Shown here in pieces: positions 26,500 to 35,350 of a stretch of 64,000 nt of DNA. Within the stretch, counting starts at the first letter, position 1; the number at the start of each line of letters is the position of its first letter. Source of the stretch: 38-11 sp927435965 (GTDB lineage Bacteria; Bacillota; Clostridia; Tissierellales; Dethiosulfatibacteraceae); NCBI GenBank assembly GCA_927435965.1, contig CAKMKB010000144.1:1-64000 (forward strand). Reading direction: 5' to 3'. The translations under genes and the position numbers were made by a program. The notes below the pieces were generated by a model. The model did no database searches. It was not told the DNA's origin and saw only the letters and a list, made by a program, of their open reading frames with translations.

Positions 26500-26838
26500 A
26501 TGGATATATCTAAAGATCTGATAGCTGCATCTTCAACTCCTCTGATATTAGCTATTTTAAGAAGACAGGATAACTATGGATATGCAATTATAAAAGCAAT
26601 AAAAGAGATTTCCAATAATGAGATTGTCTGGACTGAAGGCATGTTGTATCCGGTGCTGCATCGATTGGAGAAAGATAGCTTGATTGAATCCTATTGGCAG
26701 AAATCTGATAACGGTCGTAAACGAAAGTATTACCGATTGAAATCAGATGGCTTATTAGAATTGGAAAATCAGAAAAAACAATGGGATATTGTTCATTCAG
26801 CATTATCTAAAGAAATCACTCGCGAGATTGAAGGATAG
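26500..26838 (+). CDS. PadR-family transcriptional regulator
   Basis: A 112-residue winged-helix regulator. The PadR start MDISKDLIAASSTPLIL, the recognition region TEGMLYPVLHRLEKDSLI and the wing SDNGRKRKYYRL are clear. The start is ATG 26500, five bases after GGGGG; an in-frame ATG at 26488 would place that G-run inside the gene. It is followed 9 bases after its stop by the membrane partner gene, the usual PadR arrangement. It probably represses its own consensus promoter. Confidence 0.9.
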   Translation: MDISKDLIAASSTPLILAILRRQDNYGYAIIKAIKEISNNEIVWTEGMLYPVLHRLEKDSLIESYWQKSDNGRKRKYYRLKSDGLLELENQKKQWDIVHSALSKEITREIEG

Positions 26839-26847
26839 GAGGGTATG

Positions 26848-28191
26848 ATGTTTGATTTGGAATCAAATGTGACCGCATGGAGCGACCAATTGCGTTCAAA
26901 TGGTAAATTATCAGAAGAAGATGTAATGGAGTTGGAGGGGCATTTACGTGAACAGGTTGATGAGTTGATAGAAAAAGGATTGATGGAGGATGAGGCTTTT
27001 TTAATTAGCATTAAGCGATTAGGAAATCTCAATATCCTATCAAAGGAATATTCCAAGGTTAATATCGATGACTTCTGGAAGCAATTGCTGCTGGATTCTG
27101 ATGATCCGATTGCAAGTAAGAAGAGTCGTCGTAATGTTTTATTGATTGTTCTATTTTCCTTATTGGCTGGAACATCAATTAGATTAACTACCTTATTGGG
27201 CGTTGACATTGAGAGCTTAACTTTTTTTAAAAACCTTAGTTTTTTCATCCTGCCCTTGATTGTTTTATTCTTTGGAATAATGCGTGGTGTAAGCAAGAAG
27301 CTTATCAGTTATGTTTTAGGTATATTTCTTGTCACAGCTGTGATAATCAATCTGTATCCATCATATAGCCCTAATCATACTGAGATGTTGACGGGCATTC
27401 ATCTGCCGATCATGCTGTGGATGGTGACTGGCGTTGCTTATATGGGTCAAAAGTGGCGGCTTGGTCAGGAGCGCATGAATTTTATACGTTTTACTGGCGA
27501 AAGCATAATATATGGCAGTCTGATAGTGCTTGGATCGATAGTCTTAATGCTGTTTATAGTCGTTATTTTTGAAACTATTGCAATAGATATTAGTGATGTG
27601 GTACTAAATTACATCATAATCTATGGCGGGTGTGCTGTCGTGATGGTAACAGTCTACTTAGCTGAGACTAAAAAAAGTGTTGTTGAAAATTTTGCCCCTA
27701 TTCTTGCTAAATTATTCAGTCCGTTGTTTTTAGTGGTGATGTTAGCCTTCCTGTCAGTCATGGTGATTACAGGCAAGAGTCCGTTTGTTGATAGGGATTT
27801 TTTGATTGGTTTTGATTTGATGCTTGTATTGGTTTTAGGAATGGTTTTGTATACTATTTCTGCAAGAAATATTTATCATAAATCCAATATCTTTGATTAC
27901 TTAAACGTAGCTTTGATCGTGACGGCGATTGTTGTTGATACGATTGCCTTGACTGCTATTATCTCAAGATTGTCAGTTTATGGTGTTAGTCCAAATAAAC
28001 TTGCCGCTTTAGGCGAAAATATTCTATTGTTCATTAATCTTGCCGGACTGCTATGGTTATACATAAAATATTTTAAGAGCAAGATAGAGTTCAGTAAAAT
28101 TGAAAGCTGGCAAACTACATATCTCAGTGTATATGCCATATGGATGGCTGTCGTTGTGTTTGTGTTTCCAATTATCTTTAAGTTTCAATAA
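26848..28191 (+). CDS. multi-pass membrane protein with permease-prefix domain
   Basis: A 447-residue membrane protein. Its N-terminal 75 residues are the short helical permease-prefix type domain (LSEEDVMELEGHLREQVDELI) commonly encoded next to PadR regulators. About ten TM helices follow in residues 90-445. The start is taken at the second ATG (26848), four bases from AGGAGGG; the first at 26845 is only one base away. No transport motif or ATPase is visible. It is most likely the PadR-controlled target gene. Function unknown. Confidence 0.75.
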   Translation: MFDLESNVTAWSDQLRSNGKLSEEDVMELEGHLREQVDELIEKGLMEDEAFLISIKRLGNLNILSKEYSKVNIDDFWKQLLLDSDDPIASKKSRRNVLLIVLFSLLAGTSIRLTTLLGVDIESLTFFKNLSFFILPLIVLFFGIMRGVSKKLISYVLGIFLVTAVIINLYPSYSPNHTEMLTGIHLPIMLWMVTGVAYMGQKWRLGQERMNFIRFTGESIIYGSLIVLGSIVLMLFIVVIFETIAIDISDVVLNYIIIYGGCAVVMVTVYLAETKKSVVENFAPILAKLFSPLFLVVMLAFLSVMVITGKSPFVDRDFLIGFDLMLVLVLGMVLYTISARNIYHKSNIFDYLNVALIVTAIVVDTIALTAIISRLSVYGVSPNKLAALGENILLFINLAGLLWLYIKYFKSKIEFSKIESWQTTYLSVYAIWMAVVVFVFPIIFKFQ

Positions 28192-28231
28192 AAAAAATGG
28201 ATTATAAATAAAAAAGAGGTGATCTGAAGAA

Positions 28232-28933
28232 ATGTATTTATGCTATGGCGATAGTATCACAAAGGGAGTCCCAGGTGTTTCGTATTTGAGATATCTAGAC
28301 AATAAACAACATTTCAAAAATTATGGTCTTGGAGGAGACACTCTAATCGGACTAAGTGATAGAATACAACGGCATGTAAAAAACACCGATAACACAGACT
28401 ATATAATCCAGATTGGCACGAATGATATTCTGTTGCCTTTTCTCTCTGGGTATTCCACCAAATGGGCAGTACGAATTGATGGTATTATTAGATCAGGAAG
28501 AGTGCCTTGTGTCAATGTGCATCAATTTGTAGAAAAATACAGACAACTGCTGTCGCTATTGTTTGATTACAATAAGCGAGTGATTGTAATCAACATACCC
28601 TGCATCGGGGAGGACATATTCAGTGAATTAAACAATGAAGTAGATATTTATAACGAAGCTATGCAAGGTGTGGCACAAGAGTACAATGTAGAGTTAATTG
28701 ATTTCAACGGTTGGCAAAAGTCTATATTCAAGCAATATAATATTGATCAACCTTATTTTATGACAAAAGAGCCTTTGAATATGGTTTTCGACGCATTGGC
28801 TACACAGAACTCATTATTGCGAAGTAGAATAAGCAACAAAAGAAACCTTTATCTCACTGTAGATGGTTGCCATCTGAATGATACAGGTGCAGAAGGTATG
28901 GCTAAGTTGGTGTTTGACCATTGTATAATATAA
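28232..28933 (+). CDS. SGNH/GDSL-family hydrolase
   Basis: A 233-residue SGNH hydrolase. Block I is YGDSITKG (Ser near residue 7), block II has GLGGDTL (Gly), block III IGTNDI (Asn), and block V DGCHLND (Asp and His). All four named residues are present, so it should be an active esterase, lipase or deacetylase. It has no signal peptide. ATG 28232 follows AAGAGGTGAT. A second, unrelated-looking GDSL gene lies at 50970. Confidence 0.85.
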   Translation: MYLCYGDSITKGVPGVSYLRYLDNKQHFKNYGLGGDTLIGLSDRIQRHVKNTDNTDYIIQIGTNDILLPFLSGYSTKWAVRIDGIIRSGRVPCVNVHQFVEKYRQLLSLLFDYNKRVIVINIPCIGEDIFSELNNEVDIYNEAMQGVAQEYNVELIDFNGWQKSIFKQYNIDQPYFMTKEPLNMVFDALATQNSLLRSRISNKRNLYLTVDGCHLNDTGAEGMAKLVFDHCII

Positions 28934-28975
28934 CATTCATAACAATCCCTGTTAAAAATATCCATTAACTAATAC

Positions 28976-29032
28976 TTGACTAAGGAGATACTTTAATATA
29001 TTATTATGCCACGCGATATAACGTGTCACATA
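28976..29032 (+). promoter_or_regulatory. promoter and probable PadR operator
   Basis: TTGACT (28976-28981), a 17-base spacer and TATTAT (28999-29004). An imperfect inverted repeat follows directly over the transcription start: TGCCACG and CGTGTCA separated by CGATATAA (about 29007-29028). Flanking ATG and CAT recall the spaced ATGT/ACAT pattern of PadR operators. Autorepression by the downstream regulator is likely. Confidence 0.65.
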
Positions 29033-29058
29033 ATAAAAAACAATAGGAAGGTTGGAAT

Positions 29059-29379
29059 ATGGGATATGATGGCGGTCCAATGACCGAAGCCATGTACTAC
29101 GTATTATTAGCACTAATGAATCCAAATCATGGATATCAGTTAATGCAGGCTATATCTGATGTATCAAAGGGTAGATTGCATATGGGTCCAGGGACTCTAT
29201 ATGGCGTGCTTTCACGCATGCAAAAAGAAGGTTTGATTGTATTGTCAAAAGATGATGGCAGAAGGAAAACCTATAAAATAACCACTGAAGGAGAACAGGC
29301 TCTTCAAATAGAATATAGTCGTCTGAGAGCTTTGGTGCTAGACGGAATAGTCTTAAAGGAAGGTGACATAAATGAGTAA
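29059..29379 (+). CDS. PadR-family transcriptional regulator
   Basis: A 106-residue winged-helix regulator. Diagnostic stretches are EAMYYVLLALMNPNHGYQLM, split here as the N-terminal helices, then MGPGTLYGVLSRMQKEGLI (recognition helix) and DDGRRKTYKIT (wing). ATG 29059 has a modest ribosome site (AGGAAGG). Its stop overlaps the start of the DUF2812 gene by 8 bases, so the pair is translationally coupled. This is the standard PadR/DUF2812 pairing known in Firmicutes. Confidence 0.9.
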   Translation: MGYDGGPMTEAMYYVLLALMNPNHGYQLMQAISDVSKGRLHMGPGTLYGVLSRMQKEGLIVLSKDDGRRKTYKITTEGEQALQIEYSRLRALVLDGIVLKEGDINE

Positions 29380-30580
29380 AGTTGTATGGAAGTTTCGACC
29401 TGGTGATTATTATAGGATAGGAGAGCACGAAAGTTGGTTTTCCGACATGGCTCGTGAGGGCTTACATTTAATAAAAATGGGTCATGTTTTTGCAAGATTT
29501 ATCATAGGTGAACCAAAAAACATACATTATAGAATAGACGTATCAAAGAATAAAGATATCAGTTTGGAGCAAAAATATTTATATGCTGAAGGTGGATGGG
29601 ATTTTGTAGCAAGCTACGGTGACTTTAACGTATATTCCTCCTCAGATGAGATAATGGCACCTGAATTGCACACTGATCCCGCAGAGCAGGCTTACTCCCT
29701 CCAGGAATTGCACAAAAAACTTATAAAAAATGTTTGGATAGTTGTAGTCTATACAGTCTTGATGCTTGTCATATTATCCACACCGCTTTGGTTGCCCAAT
29801 GGGACTTTCACATTATCTTTGATAGAGGGTTCTAGCATACTTTTGCCATTGGTTATCTCAATACTATATCTATTGTATGAGTCAATTAGTGGGCTTATAT
29901 CTTTAAGACGCTTGCGCCAAGAGCTAATCGAAGGAAAGCCCATTAATCATCATGCACCATGGAAAAGGCAACAGCGAATCAAAACTACAATTGCAATAGT
30001 CTATATTCTGTTAGTTGGCTATGTTATTGTGATGCCCTTCATACAAATCGCAATAAGCAAAACTCACATTTTGCCTGAGGGCAAGACTGACTTGCCAATT
30101 ATCAGATTAGCCGATGTTGAGAATAATCCTGAACTGAAAAGAAAAGATTCAGAAGAAACAGATTGGGAGATTAATATTTATACCAAAAAACACAGCTTTC
30201 TGGCACCTATACAATACCAATCCCATGAATATGGCGTTGTGTCTGATAAGATGTGGAGCGATGGAAGCGGAACATATTCGCCAAGTATCCATACATGGAT
30301 TTTTCAAACGCGTTCACCTGTTTTGAGCAAGAGTCTTGTAGCAGATCTTGTCAAGAGGTATGGATTGGTGTACAAAGGCGGTGAATTTATTGAAATCTAT
30401 CATCCTGATTTTGATATTTTGATTATACATGATATTGATGATGTCATTGAAATTTTTACCGCCAAAGGCAAAGCAGTGATACACATAAAGTATTATGGTG
30501 ATGCGAGTATAGAAACATTAATAAAAGTAACTTCTGATTATGTATCTGATTTGACAACTACCTATGAGTTCATTTTTTAA
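29372..30580 (+). CDS. DUF2812 membrane protein
   Basis: A 402-residue protein. The N-terminal DUF2812-type region (about 1-115) includes DYYRIGEHESWFSDMAREGLHL, here split across the domain, and a W-F-x-D-M motif. Two TMs (about 119-137 and 145-166) and a third (about 203-223) follow, then a C-terminal soluble domain of about 170 residues. ATG 29372 overlaps the upstream PadR gene and sits behind AAGGAAGGTGA. Family members are PadR-controlled membrane proteins of unknown role, sometimes linked to envelope stress. Confidence 0.82.
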   Translation: MSKVVWKFRPGDYYRIGEHESWFSDMAREGLHLIKMGHVFARFIIGEPKNIHYRIDVSKNKDISLEQKYLYAEGGWDFVASYGDFNVYSSSDEIMAPELHTDPAEQAYSLQELHKKLIKNVWIVVVYTVLMLVILSTPLWLPNGTFTLSLIEGSSILLPLVISILYLLYESISGLISLRRLRQELIEGKPINHHAPWKRQQRIKTTIAIVYILLVGYVIVMPFIQIAISKTHILPEGKTDLPIIRLADVENNPELKRKDSEETDWEINIYTKKHSFLAPIQYQSHEYGVVSDKMWSDGSGTYSPSIHTWIFQTRSPVLSKSLVADLVKRYGLVYKGGEFIEIYHPDFDILIIHDIDDVIEIFTAKGKAVIHIKYYGDASIETLIKVTSDYVSDLTTTYEFIF

Positions 30581-30686
30581 AAAAGAATTCAAAAATATGT
30601 GTTGGCATGATAAAATACTCTTGCTACTTCAAAAAACTAAAAATTTAATCTCACTGCATTTAAGTTATCAATAATAGAGGCGTTTA

Positions 30687-31169
30687 ATGAAAAATAGAGA
30701 TAAAACAAATGCTATGCGTTTGCTGGATCAAATCAAAATACCCTATAAAGTTCACTTCTACGAAAACGATGGGTTTATGGATGGGGTGAGCGTGGCTAGC
30801 AAGCTTGGTATTCCTGAGGAACAAGTCTATAAAACATTAGTTGTTCAAGGGAAATCCAAGGAGTATTTTGTCTGTGTGATTCCTGTTATGGATGAATTGG
30901 ATTTAAAAAAGACCGCTAAAGTACTCGCAGAGAAGTCAGTTGAGATGATACCAGCCAAAGATATCAATAAAATAACGGGTTATGTCCGTGGTGGATGCAG
31001 TCCCATTGGCATGAAAAAGAAATATGTAACAGTTATAGATCAGACAGCGTTAGAAAAAAAAGACATTTATGTTAGTGGTGGTAGGTTAGGGGCACAGATA
31101 TTTATAAATTCAAGCATTCTTGTGAATTTAACTAAAGCTATTGTTCAAGATGTTACTGTTTCTTGTTAG
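30687..31169 (+). CDS. ybaK: Cys-tRNA(Pro)/Cys-tRNA(Cys) deacylase YbaK
   Basis: A 160-residue YbaK/EbsC-type editing protein, which hydrolyses Cys wrongly attached to tRNA-Pro in trans. Characteristic stretches are MRLLDQIKIPYKVHFY, the catalytic-lysine region YKTLVVQGKS, and RGGCSPIGMKKKYVT near residue 105. Length is normal for the family. ATG 30687 follows TAGAGGCG. It is cytoplasmic and appears to be transcribed alone or with the next gene. Confidence 0.93.
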   Translation: MKNRDKTNAMRLLDQIKIPYKVHFYENDGFMDGVSVASKLGIPEEQVYKTLVVQGKSKEYFVCVIPVMDELDLKKTAKVLAEKSVEMIPAKDINKITGYVRGGCSPIGMKKKYVTVIDQTALEKKDIYVSGGRLGAQIFINSSILVNLTKAIVQDVTVSC

Positions 31170-31216
31170 AAAATAATTGAGGCGTATTTAAGAACAATGC
31201 TTAAAGGGTGGATTTG

Positions 31217-31870
31217 ATGAAGTTAATTACGGAACACGGTGACATAGAATATCATATACAATATGGAAAGCAAAAAAAAATCATATTTCAGATTGACAGC
31301 GTTGGGATTGTAACTGTGAAAGCACCAAATGGCACAAAAATTGAGGATCTGGAAAAAGCCATAAGATTAAAAAGCAAGTGGATTAATGATAAACTCAGTG
31401 AGCTTTCTAATTTAAAAGACAAGCCTGATATGAAATTATACCAGGAAAATGGAAAATTTTTTTATTTAGGAAAAGAAATGGAATTAAGTGAGTTAATTAA
31501 GACTGAAGGTTTGAGTGAGGATACACTCAAAGTCAATCTTGAGAAATTCTATATTACCAGCTGTAGAAGAGTCGTAGCTGAGAGAATAAAGATATATCAA
31601 AAAAAACTGGGAGTGAATCCGAAATCTGTTGAAGTGATAAAATCTCATACGAAATGGGGTACTTGTGATGGAGATAAAAAAATAACCTTCAATCTCAGGT
31701 TGGTGATGGCCCCTATTGAAATTGTAGACTATGTAGTTGTTCATGAACTCTGTCATCTGATTCACATGAATCATGATAGATCCTTTTGGAGGCTACTGGG
31801 AAGTGTCTTACCCGACTACAAACAAAGACAAGATTATTTATTGCGATTTGGACACAACATGACATTATAA
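31217..31870 (+). CDS. YgjP/SprT-like metallohydrolase (DUF45)
   Basis: A 217-residue zinc-metallopeptidase-like protein. The metal motif is HELCHLIHMNHD (HExxH plus a third histidine, about residues 176-187), with the upstream family motif KWGTCDGDKKITFN. The start is ATG 31217, about five bases after AAAGGGTGG; GTG 31208 lies inside that site. The usual family length is about 230. A 10-bp hairpin follows. Substrate unknown. Confidence 0.88.
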   Translation: MKLITEHGDIEYHIQYGKQKKIIFQIDSVGIVTVKAPNGTKIEDLEKAIRLKSKWINDKLSELSNLKDKPDMKLYQENGKFFYLGKEMELSELIKTEGLSEDTLKVNLEKFYITSCRRVVAERIKIYQKKLGVNPKSVEVIKSHTKWGTCDGDKKITFNLRLVMAPIEIVDYVVVHELCHLIHMNHDRSFWRLLGSVLPDYKQRQDYLLRFGHNMTL

Positions 31871-31876
31871 ACTATC

Positions 31877-31900
31877 ACACAAGAGAAAGCTCTCTTGTGT
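31877..31900. terminator. 10-bp hairpin between genes
   Basis: ACACAAGAGA (31877-31886), loop AAGC and the perfect complement (31891-31900). There is no T-run after it on the plus strand, so termination would be weak. It may instead protect the 3' end of the transcript or serve as a binding site. Confidence 0.5.
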
Positions 31901-31925
31901 AGTCTAAAAAGAGAAAGGATGAAAA

Positions 31926-32390
31926 ATGAAACGACTAATTGTATTAGCATTAATACTATCTATTTTTTTCATACAAGGATGTACTACAAGTGAGATTGAG
32001 ATATTAAAGGCTGATTACCGAGCAGAGTATAATGACATGTATATTTTGGGTGAGCCTTTGATGATTGACAGCTTTGAACAATGGGAATTGTTTCTGGAAA
32101 GTCATCCGGAACAGTTCCAAAATGAAGATAATCTTGAATGGGATTTTGATGAATTATTCTTTGAAGATAGAATAATCTATGCTTATATTTCTAATGAAAG
32201 TAGTGGTTCCAATCGATTTGAAGCAGAGAAAGCAGAGGTGTCAAATAATATTTTAAGGCTTTTTATGACGAGAACTATTCCTCAAACAGGGACAGATGAT
32301 TTAGCTACAAGAGTTTGCCTTTTTGGAATCGATCGAGTAAGTATCCAGAATATAAGAACAGTTGAAGCCATTATAAATGTAAATAGATAG
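31926..32390 (+). CDS. small secreted lipoprotein
   Basis: A 154-residue protein with a lipoprotein signal: MKR start, hydrophobic core, and lipobox IQGC with the cysteine near residue 19. The mature part is acidic and contains no recognised catalytic motif. ATG 31926 follows AAAGGATG. The domain is not one I recognise. It is bounded by hairpins on both sides, so it is probably a single-gene transcript. Confidence 0.7.
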   Translation: MKRLIVLALILSIFFIQGCTTSEIEILKADYRAEYNDMYILGEPLMIDSFEQWELFLESHPEQFQNEDNLEWDFDELFFEDRIIYAYISNESSGSNRFEAEKAEVSNNILRLFMTRTIPQTGTDDLATRVCLFGIDRVSIQNIRTVEAIINVNR

Positions 32391-32438
32391 AATATACTTA
32401 TTGACTTTGAAAGCTATAAATTGTAATGTAGAAATAGC

Positions 32439-32472
32439 AATTAAAACAATACTACTTGGTATTGTTTTAATT
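32439..32472. terminator. 14-bp AT-rich hairpin upstream of the MFS gene
   Basis: AATTAAAACAATAC (32439-32452), a 6-base loop, and its perfect complement (32459-32472). The stem is perfect but AT-rich and lacks a T-run. It could end the lipoprotein transcript, or act as a leader structure or operator for the transporter gene 48 bases downstream. Confidence 0.5.
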
Positions 32473-32519
32473 TACAAAAAATTAGATACTAATCTAGTAG
32501 TCTCTTTAGGAGGAGCATT

Positions 32520-33758
32520 ATGCAAGAGAAACTCTATAATCGTTGGCTTGTTGTAGTTGGAGGGCTTATCGTACAATTTTGCTTAGGTGCGTTATATACC
32601 TGGAGCGTGTTTCAAAAGCCTATTCAAGAGATATTCGGTTGGTCTACAACACAAGTATCATTGGCATTTTCAATTAATCTGGCTTTTATACCTGTTTTAA
32701 TGATTTTCGCAGGTCGATTACTACCCAAATACGGACCCACAAAAATGGTTATCGCAGGAGCGACTGTATTATCATGCGGGCTTTTGATAGCCAGTAGAAC
32801 GTCTTCTCTCGCTATGCTATACTTAGGGTATGGTGTTTTGGGCGGAGCTGGCATCGGCATCACTTACGGTATCCCAATTGCTACTTGTGTCAAATGGTTT
32901 CCTGATAAGAGGGGTATGATTACAGGATTGATTGTTGCGGGATTTGGTCTTGGCTCGGTGTTTTATGCGCCTGTTGCTACAATTTTGGTTACCAATTATG
33001 GACCTTTGAACACGTTTTTCATACAGGCCATATATACAATTGTAGGAGTTATTATAGGTGGAAGACTGATGCGTGCCGCACCTGATGGTTATATTCCTGA
33101 AGGTTGGAGTCCACCACCGGTGAAAGCAGGACATGTTGGACCAAGCAAGTATGACTTCACCCCTAAAGAAATGCTCAGAACTCCTCAATACTACTTTTTA
33201 TTGATCACCTACACTTTTGCAAATGTAGCTGGGTTGATGATTATCGCCCATGCTTCACCTATCGGACAACAAGTGGCAAACCTATCAGCCTTGGAAGCAG
33301 GCTCCGTTGTAGGCATTCTTGGCATTGTCAACACATTCGGAAGACTGTTCTGGGGTACAGTGTCAGATAAGATAGGCAGGATGCGGGTTGTATTTATCAT
33401 GTATGTTATCAGCGCTATAACTATGTTCAGCTTGAATTCATTAGGAACTTTCTGGCTATATGCTCTTGGCGTAGCTTTGGTTGCCTTCTGTTTTGGCGGT
33501 GCAATGGGAACATTCCCTTCTATCGCTGCAGATTTTTATGGTCCCAAATATGTCAGCATGAATTACGGATTTATTTTCTTGGCTTATAGCGTTGGTGGAA
33601 TTGTAGGTCCACGTTTGGCGGCTGTGATAGTCGAGTCATCCAACGGAAGTTATCAGATGGCTTTTGTAATAACAGGAGTGCTGTGTTCCATTGGTGCCGT
33701 TATGGCGCTACTTGCCAAAGCCCCAAAATCGCCAATAGAAATACAAAAAGTCAGTTGA
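32520..33758 (+). CDS. OFA-family MFS transporter (oxalate/formate or lactate type)
   Basis: A 412-residue transporter with 12 predicted TM helices and the OFA-family signature in the first helices (FCLGALYTWSVFQKPI, near residue 20). The conserved GAGIGITYGIPIA and TGLIVAGFGLG stretches also match the family. A longer loop lies between helices 6 and 7. Known members exchange oxalate for formate or carry lactate or pyruvate. The ligand here is not certain. ATG 32520 follows AGGAGGAG. A good terminator follows, so it is monocistronic. Confidence 0.88.
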   Translation: MQEKLYNRWLVVVGGLIVQFCLGALYTWSVFQKPIQEIFGWSTTQVSLAFSINLAFIPVLMIFAGRLLPKYGPTKMVIAGATVLSCGLLIASRTSSLAMLYLGYGVLGGAGIGITYGIPIATCVKWFPDKRGMITGLIVAGFGLGSVFYAPVATILVTNYGPLNTFFIQAIYTIVGVIIGGRLMRAAPDGYIPEGWSPPPVKAGHVGPSKYDFTPKEMLRTPQYYFLLITYTFANVAGLMIIAHASPIGQQVANLSALEAGSVVGILGIVNTFGRLFWGTVSDKIGRMRVVFIMYVISAITMFSLNSLGTFWLYALGVALVAFCFGGAMGTFPSIAADFYGPKYVSMNYGFIFLAYSVGGIVGPRLAAVIVESSNGSYQMAFVITGVLCSIGAVMALLAKAPKSPIEIQKVS

Positions 33759-33800
33759 TTCTCGAAAATGCATTAAATTGATTAGCTATACTAAAATTGC

Positions 33801-33834
33801 AATAGTTCCAGACATTGTCCGGAACTATTTTTGT
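33801..33834 (+). terminator. terminator after the MFS gene
   Basis: AATAGTTCC (33801-33809) pairs with GGAACTATT (33821-33829), with an inner GAC/GTC pair, then TTTTTG. It is 43 bases downstream of the transporter stop. Confidence 0.85.
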
Positions 33835-33908
33835 CTATCAATGCCTTGAAGAAATCTAATGCTAGCTATAGTTAAACTGTCTGATATTAAATCGAAATGA
33901 ATAATTGA

Positions 33909-33958
33909 TTGACATATTTATAATGAAGAGTATAATTAACATTAAAGAGACATATGTC
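33909..33958 (+). promoter_or_regulatory. promoter and palindrome ahead of the DUF134 gene
   Basis: TTGACA (33909-33914), a 16-base spacer and TATAAT (33931-33936), followed by the perfect 10-bp palindrome GACATATGTC (33949-33958) just past the start site. The leader before the GTG start is about 90 bases. The palindrome is a candidate operator. Confidence 0.7.
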
Positions 33959-34034
33959 AATAACTATTCATGAGTTTCCGTTTTTATATAATTGATAATG
34001 TTTGTTATTTTAATGTAAATGAGGTGTTTGAAAC

Positions 34035-34394
34035 GTGCCAAGACCAAGAAAGTGGAGAAAAGTATGTAGTTTACCTGATTCAGATAGATTTGGACCACTC
34101 AATGCCAAGAGTGAACAAAACGATTTTGTTATAATGTCGGTTGATGAGTATGAGACCATTAGACTGATTGATCTAGAAGGATTCACACAGGAAGAATGTG
34201 CAAAACAAATGAATATTGCTCGTACGACAGTTCAAGGTATGTATACTGATGCTAGGTTAAAGCTAGCAGAATCTCTTGTAAATAGTAAAGTGTTAAGAAT
34301 TCAAGGTGGCGATTATAAACTATGTGACAGTTCAGATAAGGCCTGTTACGGAAAAGGTTGTCGCAGACACCAACATGGAAAGGTTGTAACATAA
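34035..34394 (+). CDS. DUF134 helix-turn-helix regulator
   Basis: A 119-residue DUF134 protein. The N-terminal MPRPRKWRKV is the conserved family opening and fixes GTG 34035 as the start, eight bases after GAGGTG. The helix-turn-helix is visible in LEGFTQEECAKQMNIARTTV, split across residues 56-76. A cysteine- and histidine-rich tail ends in CRRHQHG, which may bind metal or a cluster. DUF134 genes often sit by metal-cofactor or NifX/NifB-like genes; here the partner is an MBL-fold hydrolase. Confidence 0.9.
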   Translation: MPRPRKWRKVCSLPDSDRFGPLNAKSEQNDFVIMSVDEYETIRLIDLEGFTQEECAKQMNIARTTVQGMYTDARLKLAESLVNSKVLRIQGGDYKLCDSSDKACYGKGCRRHQHGKVVT

Positions 34395-34422
34395 TATAAT
34401 TTTTATAAGGAGATATGATTAT

Positions 34423-35247
34423 ATGCTAGTTAAAACACTTGTGGAAAACACTACAAAAACCGAAGGTCTTGAAGTCGAGCATGGACTGAGCCTTTATATT
34501 GAAACCCAAAAACACAAAATTCTTTTTGATTTGGGAGCAAGTGGTATTTTTGCAAATAATGCAATGAAAATGGATGTTGACTTAACTAATGTAGATATGG
34601 TCGTTATTTCACACGGACATTATGATCACGGTGGTGGACTTAAAACATTTTTGGAATTGAACTCGAAGGCTAAAATATATGTAAATCAAAAGACATTTGA
34701 GAAACACTATGCCAATAGACCTAATGATGTCAAGAAATACATAGGATTAGACGAAGCACTATTAGAAAATGACCGCTTTATTTTCGCGGGGACTAATATG
34801 GTTATAGATGATGAGATTGAGTTGTTTTCAGGTGTAAAAGCTGTGAGGTTGAATCCATCCGGAAACCAGGATCTTTTGATGATGAATGGCGATGAGTTTA
34901 AAGCCGATGATTTTCGACATGAACAAAACATGATAATAAAACAGGAAGATAAAGCAATTTTGGTTGCTGGTTGCGCTCATAATGGGATAGTAAATATTAT
35001 GGATCATTATCATAACATGAAAGATGAGTTTCCAAATTACGTGATTGGTGGTTTTCATTTGTACAATCTTTCCAGAAACACGAATGAAGATCCGATGCTT
35101 GTTGGAGAGATTGGTGAAAACTTATTAAAAACCGGTTCTAAATTCTATACAGGTCATTGCACCGGTATCGAATCATATAATCATTTAAAGAAAATATTGG
35201 GAGATAATATTGATTATTTGGCAACCGGTAGTCAGATAATTATCTGA
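34423..35247 (+). CDS. MBL-fold metallohydrolase (dihydropterin/methanopterin-synthase-like)
   Basis: A 274-residue metallo-beta-lactamase-fold protein. The metal motif is SHGHYDHGGG (HxHxDH, about residues 63-72), with the downstream HEQN and GCAHNGI histidines and the C-terminal GHCTG motif of the COG1237 group. That group includes a predicted RFA-phosphate-synthase-like enzyme, but the substrate here is unproven. ATG 34423 follows AAGGAGAT. It is co-transcribed with the DUF134 gene 28 bases upstream. Confidence 0.87.
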   Translation: MLVKTLVENTTKTEGLEVEHGLSLYIETQKHKILFDLGASGIFANNAMKMDVDLTNVDMVVISHGHYDHGGGLKTFLELNSKAKIYVNQKTFEKHYANRPNDVKKYIGLDEALLENDRFIFAGTNMVIDDEIELFSGVKAVRLNPSGNQDLLMMNGDEFKADDFRHEQNMIIKQEDKAILVAGCAHNGIVNIMDHYHNMKDEFPNYVIGGFHLYNLSRNTNEDPMLVGEIGENLLKTGSKFYTGHCTGIESYNHLKKILGDNIDYLATGSQIII

Positions 35248-35350
35248 TCAACCCGTTTTCTAATCATTCATAGGTATAGGTCCTAGGTAGTTCATTTGGA
35301 TAGAATATTATAATAGTGTAACAAGAATCTTGTTGGATAGGGGTGCTTAA

